Below are positions 1 through 6,639 of a stretch of DNA of 11,418 bases, one piece after another. Position numbers and translations under genes: made by a program. Source of the stretch: GCA-2746235 sp049609225 (lineage in GTDB: Bacteria; Planctomycetota; UBA1135). The DNA lies in contig JBMYYH010000099.1 in the NCBI GenBank assembly GCA_049609225.1, positions 1 through 11,418 on the forward strand, given 5' to 3'. The first letter of the stretch is position 1, and every line of letters starts with the position of its first letter. The notes beneath the pieces were generated by a model. It made no database searches. It was not told the origin of the DNA and saw only the letters and a list, made by a program, of their open reading frames with translations.

Positions 1-1070
1 CGGCCAAGTTCTTCTTCTACCAAGCAGGTTGGGCTGACAAGCTCGATTACGCCTTCCCCGGACGCTCCAGCAAGCCGATTGGCGTCTGTGCGCAGATCAT
101 CCCATGGAATTTCCCGCTGCTGATGGCGGCGTGGAAGATCGCGCCAGCCTTGGCTTGTGGCAATACGGTGGTCTTGAAGCCCGCCGAAACGACTTCCCTC
201 ACCGCCCTGCGTTTGGGCGAGATCCTGCAGGAAGTGGGCTTGCCGCCGGGTGTGGTGAATATCGTCACCGGCGCAGGCGAAACGGGAGCTGCCTTGGCTG
301 GGCACCCCGATGTGAAGAAGGTCGCCTTTACGGGAAGTACCGCGGTCGGCAAGCAACTGGCCAAGCAGGTTGCTGGAAGTGGCAAACGCCTGACCTTGGA
401 GTTGGGTGGCAAGTCCCCGAACATCATCTTTGAGGATGCGAGCCTGGATCAGGCGGTGGATGGCATCATCCAAGGCATCTTCTTCAACCAAGGGCATGTC
501 TGTTGTGCCGGTTCGCGCTTGTTCGTGCAGGAAGGCGTGACCGATGCCGTACTGGATAAGTTGGCCGTGCGTATCCAAAGCCTGCGGGTGGGTGATCCGA
601 TGGACAAGAACACCGACCTCGGTGCGATCAACTCCGCCAATCAACTCGCCACCATCCAGCGCTACCTCGAAGCCGGTGGTGCGGAAGGTGCAACCATGCA
701 CCAATCGGATGTGACTCTGCCGGAAAAAGGTTTCTGGTGCCGCCCGACTTGGTTCACCGGCGTGCAACCTTCGCACGTGATTGCGCGCGAAGAGATCTTC
801 GGGCCGGTGTTGTCGGTGATGAGTTTCCGCACTCCGGAAGAAGCCCTGACCCGCGCCAACAACACCCCTTATGGCTTGGCCGCGGGTGTCTGGACCGACA
901 AGGGATCCAAGATCTTCGAGATCGCCTCGCGCTTGAAGGCCGGCGTGGTCTGGTGCAACACCTACAACCGATTCGACGCCGCATCTCCATTCGGCGGATT
1001 CAAACAAAGCGGCTTCGGTCGCGAAGGCGGACGTCAAGGTCTGCTGCCTTACTTGGAGCTGGAAGCATGA
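1..1070 (+). CDS. Aldehyde dehydrogenase, ALDH16-like catalytic half (5' truncated by window edge)
   Basis: NAD(P)-dependent oxidation of an aldehyde to its carboxylic acid, cytoplasmic. The reading frame is open from base 3 with no start in view, so the N-terminus lies outside the window; the visible part is about 355 residues. All hallmark ALDH motifs are present in order: PWNFP (oxyanion Asn), VLKPAE (cofactor Lys), FTGSTAVG (dinucleotide loop), LELGGKSP (general base Glu, codon 399-401), NQGHVCCAGSR (nucleophile Cys, codon 501-503), EEIFGPV, and FGGFKQSGFGREGG near the end. It should therefore be active. The C-terminal ending GREGGRQGLLPYLE resembles the end of the first domain of ALDH16 proteins. 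Its stop overlaps the next start in an ATGA, so the two are probably translationally coupled. The physiological aldehyde cannot be read from the sequence. A start further downstream (ATG at 123) is ruled out because conserved motifs precede it. Confidence 0.95.
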   Translation, partial: AKFFFYQAGWADKLDYAFPGRSSKPIGVCAQIIPWNFPLLMAAWKIAPALACGNTVVLKPAETTSLTALRLGEILQEVGLPPGVVNIVTGAGETGAALAGHPDVKKVAFTGSTAVGKQLAKQVAGSGKRLTLELGGKSPNIIFEDASLDQAVDGIIQGIFFNQGHVCCAGSRLFVQEGVTDAVLDKLAVRIQSLRVGDPMDKNTDLGAINSANQLATIQRYLEAGGAEGATMHQSDVTLPEKGFWCRPTWFTGVQPSHVIAREEIFGPVLSVMSFRTPEEALTRANNTPYGLAAGVWTDKGSKIFEIASRLKAGVVWCNTYNRFDAASPFGGFKQSGFGREGGRQGLLPYLELEA

Positions 1071-1948
1071 GCTCAAACGATCGACTGCCGGTCTTGAAGA
1101 CCTACAAGCTGTTCCTCGGTGGCGCCTTCCCGCGCACTGAATCGGGGCGTTCCTGGACGATTGAGGATCCCAAAGGTGAAGTGCTTGCGCATCTGTGCCT
1201 GGCCTCACGCAAGGATTTCCGCAATGCCGTCGTCGCAGCGCGCAAAGCCCAAGATGGTTGGGCCCGACGCAGTGCCTACAACCGCGGCCAGGTGATTTAC
1301 CGCATGGCCGAAATGCTTGAAGGTAAGGCGGAGGAGTTCACTGCTGCCCTCGCGAGTACGGTGCCGGGCGGCAAGCGTCGGGCGCGCAAGGAAGTGGATG
1401 CAGCGATCGATCGCTTGGTCAACTTCGCCGGTTGGGCGGACAAGTTCAGTCAGGTGCTGGGTTGCAACAACCCGGTCGCTGGACCGTTCTACAACTTCAC
1501 CGTCGCGGAGGCAATGGGAGTCGTCGGTATCGTCGCGGCGAAAGAAGAGCCGCTGCTTGGATTAGTCACGCAGTTGGCGCCGGTGTTGGTCGCCGGCAAT
1601 GCAGCCGTGGTCTTGGGCAGTGAATCACATCCCTTAGCCACTGCCTTGTTCGGTGAAGTCTGCGCGACGTCGGATGTGCCGGCGGGGGTGGTCAATCTAC
1701 TTACCGGCAAGCGCAAGGAGCTGTTGGAGGTCATGGCGAGTCATCGTGATGTCGACGCCATCGCTGCAGCGCAATGCTCCAAGGCCGAACGCACCCTCCT
1801 GGAGGAAGGTGTGGCGGAGAACCTGAAACGCGTCACGATTGAGAAGATCGGTGCCAAGGATTGGTACGACACGGCCAAAATGCACGCGCCGTACCGCATC
1901 CAGCCGTTCACCGAGATGAAAACCATCTGGCATCCTGCGGGTGCTTGA
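1067..1948 (+). CDS. Catalytically dead aldehyde dehydrogenase-like protein (ALDH16 second-domain homologue)
   Basis: A 293-residue protein with an ALDH coenzyme-domain fold signature: KLFLGG near the start, repeated Ala-rich helices, EAMGVVGIVAAKEEPLLG (residues ~145-162), and PAGVVNLLTG in the position of the ALDH helix after the cofactor loop. It lacks the catalytic half. There is no LELGGKSP glutamate motif, no NQGQxC nucleophile and no EEIFGPV. It ends in a KTIWHPAG motif that I associate with the C-terminal pseudo-domain of ALDH16. A non-catalytic structural partner for the upstream enzyme is therefore more likely than an independent enzyme. The start is the ATG of the ATGA overlap with the upstream stop. 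The frame stays open further upstream, but only inside the preceding gene, where the translation is not ALDH-like. Alternative: a decaying duplicate, but conserved motifs run to the stop and argue against a pseudogene. Confidence 0.85.
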   Translation: MSSNDRLPVLKTYKLFLGGAFPRTESGRSWTIEDPKGEVLAHLCLASRKDFRNAVVAARKAQDGWARRSAYNRGQVIYRMAEMLEGKAEEFTAALASTVPGGKRRARKEVDAAIDRLVNFAGWADKFSQVLGCNNPVAGPFYNFTVAEAMGVVGIVAAKEEPLLGLVTQLAPVLVAGNAAVVLGSESHPLATALFGEVCATSDVPAGVVNLLTGKRKELLEVMASHRDVDAIAAAQCSKAERTLLEEGVAENLKRVTIEKIGAKDWYDTAKMHAPYRIQPFTEMKTIWHPAGA

Positions 1949-1953
1949 TTCAG

Positions 1954-2430
1954 GTGGGGGAAACGATCCAGTTCCGTCCGGCGGTGGATGCCGATAGTGA
2001 GGGCATCATCGCCCTCATCGCGGCTTGTTATGCCGAATATCCCCCCAACGTGCTGGACGTGGATGCGGAAGAACCGGAGTTACGCGCTCCAGCCAGCCGA
2101 TTTGAGGCGTTTTGGGTGCTGGAGGATGCGCAACAGGGCATCGTCGGGTGCATTGCGCTGGCAACCCTGATCCCGGGGCAGCGGATTGAGCTGAAGAAGT
2201 GTTATGTCTCCAGCAAGCTCCGGGGTGGAGGATGGGGCAGGCGTCTGATTGAGCAGGTCGAGACCTGGGCACGCGAACGCGACATTCCAGAAGTGGAACT
2301 CTGGACCGACACCCGCTTCACTTTGGCGCATAAGATCTACGCCAAGATCGGCTATGCACAGACCGGCGAGACCCGGGACCTGCACGATCTCAGTCAGACC
2401 ACGGAGTACCGCTTCCTGAAAACGCTTTAG
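1954..2430 (+). CDS. GNAT-family N-acetyltransferase
   Basis: A small (about 158 residues) acetyl-CoA-dependent acyltransferase of the GNAT fold. It opens with IQFRPAVDADSEGI, a typical first strand and helix. The acetyl-CoA pyrophosphate loop is LRGGGWGRRL (residues ~89-98), in the place of the usual R/Q-x-x-G-x-G/A. AHKIYAKIGY (~125-134) is the usual motif B and its Tyr. The substrate is unknown: amino acid, small amine or protein lysine are all possible. The start is uncertain. GTG at 1954 and TTG at 1945 (TTGA overlap with the upstream stop) are both in frame and neither has a good ribosome binding site. The in-frame ATG at 1861 lies deep in the upstream gene and adds non-GNAT sequence. 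It is probably cotranscribed with the ALDH pair. Its stop interlocks with that of the convergent sirtuin gene. Confidence 0.85.
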   Translation: MGETIQFRPAVDADSEGIIALIAACYAEYPPNVLDVDAEEPELRAPASRFEAFWVLEDAQQGIVGCIALATLIPGQRIELKKCYVSSKLRGGGWGRRLIEQVETWARERDIPEVELWTDTRFTLAHKIYAKIGYAQTGETRDLHDLSQTTEYRFLKTL

Positions 2431-3128
2431 CCGAGTTCGAAATGCTCGCGCAGGAACTGCAAAGCCTGCGGCACGCCTTCTCCGGCTCCGAGGGCGAAAC
2501 GATGCGCACCATCGCCGGCGAGAGCATCAGCATTCGGATCCACCAACAGAACCGGAGCTCCAGCAGGTGCAAATTGCGCCAAACTCGCAGCGGGGTACAC
2601 CGCTAGGGAGGTTCCGATGATCAACAGGGCGTCGGCACGTTCGACGAGGGGTGCAGCCACACCCATTGCCGGTACCGCTTCGCCGAACCACACCACATGC
2701 GGACGCAACTGGCTCCCCAGCGGGCATAAATCGCCCATCTGGATATCTCGCCCCTCCGTCTCCAGCAGCAGATCCTCGTCCACACTGCTGCGTGCCTTCA
2801 GCAGCTCTCCATGCAGGTGCAGCACCCGTTTCGAGCCCGCGCGCTCATGCAGGTCATCAATATTCTGCGTGATCACCATCATCGCGAACTCCTCCTCGGC
2901 GGCCGCCAGCGCCAGGTGCCCAGCATTCGGCTGCGCCTGCACCACCTGACGTCTGCGCTCGTTGTAGAAGCGCAACACCAGCTCCGGATCGCGTGCGAAG
3001 GCCTCGGGCGTGGCCACATCCTCGACCCGATGCTCCTCCCACAGGCCATCGGCGGCCCGAAAGGTGCGAATCCCACTTTCGGCGCTCATGCCGGCGCCGC
3101 TCAAGACGACGAGATGGGGGCGGGTCAT
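2427..3128 (-). CDS. cobB: NAD-dependent protein deacylase, sirtuin (zinc-tetrad-less type)
   Basis: A 233-residue sirtuin that removes acyl groups from protein lysines, using NAD and releasing nicotinamide and O-acyl-ADP-ribose. Visible motifs: GAGMSAESGIRTFR (residues 11-24, NAD binding), TQNIDDLHERAG (87-98), HLHGEL with catalytic His106, RPHVVWFGEAVP (142-153) and GTSLAVYPAA (172-181). Tyr55 and Arg58 in FYNERRR match the Tyr/Arg pair that class III (SIRT5/CobB-like) sirtuins use to recognise succinyl or malonyl lysine, so desuccinylase activity is plausible. The protein has a single cysteine (Cys135), so the usual four-Cys zinc site is absent. As I recall, Bacteroidetes-type sirtuins share this trait. 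The start is ATG at 3128, directly before the conserved first strand. It is transcribed divergently from ileS with a 54-base gap. The symbol is by family only. Confidence 0.93.
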   Translation of the reverse strand: MTRPHLVVLSGAGMSAESGIRTFRAADGLWEEHRVEDVATPEAFARDPELVLRFYNERRRQVVQAQPNAGHLALAAAEEEFAMMVITQNIDDLHERAGSKRVLHLHGELLKARSSVDEDLLLETEGRDIQMGDLCPLGSQLRPHVVWFGEAVPAMGVAAPLVERADALLIIGTSLAVYPAASLAQFAPAGAPVLLVDPNADALAGDGAHRFALGAGEGVPQALQFLREHFELG

Positions 3129-3169
3129 GGTGCCGTCCTCCGGATGCTGCTCATGGGGTCAGATTAGCG

Positions 3170-3175
3170 TAGAAT
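3170..3175 (+). promoter_or_regulatory. Probable ileS -10 box (TAGAAT), leaderless arrangement
   Basis: TAGAAT matches five of six bases of the bacterial -10 consensus and ends 7 bases before the ileS ATG at 3183. Transcription would start at or within a base or two of the A of the ATG. The intervening bases are all C/G (CCGCCCC). No clear -35 is seen 16-18 bases upstream (nearest is TGCTCA) and no Shine-Dalgarno sequence precedes the start. The same hexamer is used in the upstream rRNA promoter of this window. Inferred from sequence only. Confidence 0.5.
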
Positions 3176-3182
3176 CCGCCCC

Positions 3183-6100
3183 ATGTTCGAGCCCCGGAGC
3201 CGTGCGTATCTCAGCGCTCCCGATACCTTCGAGAAGGAGGTGTTGGAGCAGTGGAGACAAACTGACATCCTGAAGCAGACCCTCGAGGCCCGCGCGGATG
3301 CCGATCCTTTCGTGTTCTACGAGGGCCCGCCGACCGCCAACGGGCGCCCCGGCATTCACCACGTGCTGTCGCGTACCTTGAAGGATTCCGTCTGCCGTTA
3401 TCAGGTGATGCGTGGCAAGCGGGTGCAGCGGAAGGCCGGTTGGGATACCCACGGTCTGCCGGTGGAACTCGAGGTCGAGAAGCAACTTGGCATCTCCGGC
3501 AAGCCCGAGATCGAAGAGCATGGCATCGGCCCCTTCAATGAGAAGTGCCGCCACTCCGTCTTCACCTATAAGGAAGAGTGGGAGGAGGTTTCCGAACGCA
3601 TCGGTTATCTGCTCGATTACGACCAGCCGTATGTGACATTCCATCATGACTACATCGAGTCGGTGTGGTTCCTGCTGTCGCGCTTCGCAAAGAACGAGTT
3701 GCTCTACCGCGGCTCCAAGGTTCTGCCATGGTGCGGACGTTGTGGTACTGGCCTCTCCAGTCACGAGGTCGGTCAGGGCTATCAGGACATCGATGATCCC
3801 TCCGTTTGGATCAGCTTCCCCTTGAAGGATGCTCCGGGAGAGCTTGCAGGTGCATCATTGGTCGCATGGACCACCACGCCTTGGACCTTGCCGTCCAACA
3901 TGGGCGTGTGTGTGCATCCGGAGTTTGAATACGCCATCATCGAAAAGGATGGTGCGCGTTACATCTTCCTCGAATCCCAAGCCGCGCGCGTGTTCGGCGA
4001 GGAGGGTTGGGAGGTCGTCGGCAAGGTGCGTGGTGAAGCACTGCGCGATCTGGCTTACGAGCCCCTGTTCCACTGGGATGGCGGCGATGTGGTGCACGAA
4101 GGGCATCGTTGTCACGTGGTCGTGGTCGATGATTTCGTCACCGATGACGATGGCACCGGCATGGTCCACATGGCTCCTTATGGTGCCGACGACTTCCGCA
4201 TCGCCCAGCGCGATGGACTCACCGCGACCTTGGCTGTGGGGGATGAAGGGCGCACTTTGGTTCAGATCGCTGGCGTCGAAGCAGGCACCTTCTTTCGCGA
4301 TGCCAATAAGCCATTGGCGCGTGATCTGAAGGAACGCGGGCGTCTGTTGAAGATCGATCAGTATCGTCACAGCTACCCGCATTGTTGGCGTTGCGATACG
4401 CCGCTGCTTTACTTCCCGGCACCCGCATGGTTCCTGCGCACCTCTTCCTATAAGGACAAGATGGTGGAGCAGAACAAGAAGATTCGTTGGGCGCCGACGG
4501 AGATCGGGGAAGGTCGTTTCGGCGAATGGCTGGAGAACAACATCGATTGGGCGTTGTCGCGTGACCGTTATTGGGGCACGCCGCTGCCGGTTTGGGTGAA
4601 CGATGAGGATCCGGAAGATTGGATCTGCATCGAATCCTTCGCACAGCTGGAGCAACTTGCCGGCTCCCTCGGAGAGAACTTCGATCCACACCGTCCGGTG
4701 GTGGACGACATCACTTTCGAGACGCCCACCGAGGGCAAATCCGGCACCATGCGTCGGGTGCCGCAGGTGATCGATTGTTGGTTCGACAGTGGTGCCATGC
4801 CTTATGCGCAGCAGCACTGGCCGTTCGAAAATCGGGAAATCACGGCCGAGCAATTCCCGGCGGACTTCATCTGTGAAGGCCTCGACCAGACCCGCGGTTG
4901 GTTCTACAGCTTGCACGCGATCTCCACGTTCCTCACCCAGGTCGATCAGGACCTGTGGAAGAGCGGGGAGTTGTGGGGCGAGAAGCTGCCACGTCTGGAA
5001 CAGAGTGGTGCCTACAAGTCGGTGATGGTCAATGGCCTGATGTTGGATAAGGCGGGCGTCAAGATGTCGAAGCGTCTGGGCAACATCGTCATCCCGATGG
5101 AGGCGGTGCAGGAGCACGGCGCCGATGCGATCCGTTGGGGCATGCTTGCCGGAGGTGCTGCGCATCTTTCGCGTCGCTACGACGATTCCGCGATGTCGGA
5201 AGTGCGTCGCCGCGTGCTCGGTACCCTCACGGCCAGCTACGACTTCTTCGCGCTCTACGCGCGGACGGAGTCTTGGGATCCACAAGCTGCACGTCCGGCT
5301 CGCGAAGACCGCGACGCCATCGATCGCTGGATCCTGTCGCGCTGCGCCCAGGCTTCAGTGGTCTGCATGCAGGCTTGGGATGATCTCCTACCCACCAATG
5401 CACTGCGCGCGGTGGAAGGCTTCCTCGTGGATGAACTCAGTAACTGGTACATCCGACGCTGCCGCCGTCGCTTCTGGGGTGCCGATGGCAAAGCATCGCA
5501 GGATGCCGCCTTCGCGACCCTCCATGAAGTGCTGCATGCCACTTTGCGCATGATGGCTCCCGTCACACCATTCCTCGCGGAAGCGCTGTGGAAGGAGCTC
5601 ACCGGTGGAACCGAAAGCATCCACCTGCAATCCTTCCCCGATCCGACGGACAGCCGTCAGCCCGATTTGCATGGTGCCATTGACGAGCCCCTGAGTGCCG
5701 CGATGGATCCCATCCTGCGCGCCGCCAGCCTCGGACGTTCGGTGCGCGAACGCGTGCAGATCCGCGTGCGTCAACCACTCGGCAAGTTGGTGGTGCACAT
5801 CAGCAATGAGGATCGCCTCAGCGTGTCGCCGCGTGCCTACGAAGCGGCCTTGAAGCAAGAGCTGAATGTGAAGGAAGTGGAATGGGTCGATGGCACCCCC
5901 GACTTCCTGCAGGTCCAAGCCAAGCCCGACTTCAAGCGTCTCGGAAAACGCGCCGGCAAGAACATGAAAGTGTTGGCCGCCGCCATCGCACAGTTCGATC
6001 GCGAGACGGTCTTCGCACTGCAAGGTGGGGGAACCGTCGAAGTGGAACTCGATGGCGCACCTTTCACCCTCGAAGGAGAAGACATCCAACTCCAGACCCA

Positions 6101-6464
6101 AAGCGCCGACGGCATGGAAGCCGCCACCGATGGTTATGTCACCATCGGTTTGGTGACCGAGCTCACTCCGGAACTAGAGTGTGAAGGCCTCGCACGTGAG
6201 GTCTTGAATCGACTGCAAACGCAAAGAAAGGAGAGCGGTTTGGAAGTTTCCGACCGTATCCAGGTGCGTGTGCATGGCGATGATGCCGTGCGTGCAGCAG
6301 TCGAGGCGCATGGTGCCTGGGTTGGCGAAGAAGCACTGGCTCCGGATGGATTGCATTGGGTCGAGCCAGCCGTGGTGTCGCCCGAACACTTCCAGAGTTA
6401 CGACTTGCCCGGCGAACATCCATTGCATTTGGCAATCGCGAAAATTGCACTGGAGAAGGCATAG
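3183..6464 (+). CDS. ileS: Isoleucyl-tRNA synthetase, type 2 (IleRS2) with GXHH signature
   Basis: Charges tRNA-Ile with isoleucine in the cytoplasm; class I synthetase. At 1093 residues it is longer than the common bacterial type (about 940) and fits the eukaryote-like IleRS2 clade. Order of parts: Rossmann core with PTANGRPGIHH, where the HIGH signature reads Gly57-Ile58-His59-His60; zinc-like pair Cys184/Cys187; CP1 editing domain with WTTTPWTLPSN (229-239) and GTGMVHMAP (His329, then Asp336/Asp337); second Cys pair 401/404; WALSRDRYWGTPLPVW; WFDSGAMPYAQ; the KMSKR loop at 627-631; and a C-terminal anticodon-binding region ending with an EGLAREVLNRLQ-type element. The ATG at 3183 is chosen because the protein begins at the usual distance before the core and the likely -10 box is immediately upstream. 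IleRS2 enzymes are generally mupirocin-tolerant. This one should be, but that is inferred. Confidence 0.98.
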   Translation: MFEPRSRAYLSAPDTFEKEVLEQWRQTDILKQTLEARADADPFVFYEGPPTANGRPGIHHVLSRTLKDSVCRYQVMRGKRVQRKAGWDTHGLPVELEVEKQLGISGKPEIEEHGIGPFNEKCRHSVFTYKEEWEEVSERIGYLLDYDQPYVTFHHDYIESVWFLLSRFAKNELLYRGSKVLPWCGRCGTGLSSHEVGQGYQDIDDPSVWISFPLKDAPGELAGASLVAWTTTPWTLPSNMGVCVHPEFEYAIIEKDGARYIFLESQAARVFGEEGWEVVGKVRGEALRDLAYEPLFHWDGGDVVHEGHRCHVVVVDDFVTDDDGTGMVHMAPYGADDFRIAQRDGLTATLAVGDEGRTLVQIAGVEAGTFFRDANKPLARDLKERGRLLKIDQYRHSYPHCWRCDTPLLYFPAPAWFLRTSSYKDKMVEQNKKIRWAPTEIGEGRFGEWLENNIDWALSRDRYWGTPLPVWVNDEDPEDWICIESFAQLEQLAGSLGENFDPHRPVVDDITFETPTEGKSGTMRRVPQVIDCWFDSGAMPYAQQHWPFENREITAEQFPADFICEGLDQTRGWFYSLHAISTFLTQVDQDLWKSGELWGEKLPRLEQSGAYKSVMVNGLMLDKAGVKMSKRLGNIVIPMEAVQEHGADAIRWGMLAGGAAHLSRRYDDSAMSEVRRRVLGTLTASYDFFALYARTESWDPQAARPAREDRDAIDRWILSRCAQASVVCMQAWDDLLPTNALRAVEGFLVDELSNWYIRRCRRRFWGADGKASQDAAFATLHEVLHATLRMMAPVTPFLAEALWKELTGGTESIHLQSFPDPTDSRQPDLHGAIDEPLSAAMDPILRAASLGRSVRERVQIRVRQPLGKLVVHISNEDRLSVSPRAYEAALKQELNVKEVEWVDGTPDFLQVQAKPDFKRLGKRAGKNMKVLAAAIAQFDRETVFALQGGGTVEVELDGAPFTLEGEDIQLQTQSADGMEAATDGYVTIGLVTELTPELECEGLAREVLNRLQTQRKESGLEVSDRIQVRVHGDDAVRAAVEAHGAWVGEEALAPDGLHWVEPAVVSPEHFQSYDLPGEHPLHLAIAKIALEKA

Positions 6465-6639
6465 AACAGGGTGTACATTACTTATGTGTCAATGACTTCG
6501 TATCGGAGGCATAGGCCGCCGGTCCGATAAAACATGACCGGGAGCATGTCTCCTGAACGGGTAAACCGTTTGGGGCTGCGTCCCACCCTGAATTCAGGGA
6601 CCACGCGTCCTCTCTCCTCCCACGATGTCTTGCACAAAC
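6465..6639 (+). other. Hairpin-rich intergenic stretch (possible leader RNA or small RNA)
   Basis: There is no convincing gene here. Hairpins follow one another on the plus strand. TATCGGA (6501-6507) pairs with TCCGATA (6523-6529), with a GGC/GCC extension inside. ACATG (6532-6536) pairs with CATGT (6545-6549). AACGG (6556-6560) pairs with CCGTT (6566-6570). TGGG (6571-6574) pairs with CCCA (6582-6585). CCCTGAATTCAGGG (6586-6599) is self-complementary. CCTCCCA (6616-6622) is complementary to TGGGAGG (6659-6665) in the downstream terminator and could act as an antiterminator. Together with that terminator this could be a regulatory leader for the next gene, a stable RNA of about 200 nt, or simply the ileS 3' region. 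I recognise no known riboswitch or RNA family and no clear promoter. Confidence 0.4.

Noticed and set aside
737..1066. Upstream extension of the ALDH-like gene to an ATG at 737
   Set aside because: It lies wholly inside the catalytic ALDH gene in another frame and gives Arg-rich non-ALDH sequence. The ATGA overlap start at 1067 begins the homologous region.
3159..3764. 201-codon minus-strand frame reaching into the sirtuin-ileS gap
   Set aside because: It is a shadow of the ileS 5' part, incompatible with the divergent promoter region, and its translation has no motif.
3855..5285. 476-codon open frame on the minus strand inside ileS
   Set aside because: It is antisense to a complete, motif-rich ileS. 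The translation has no recognisable motif, and long antisense frames are expected from the codon bias of GC-rich genes.
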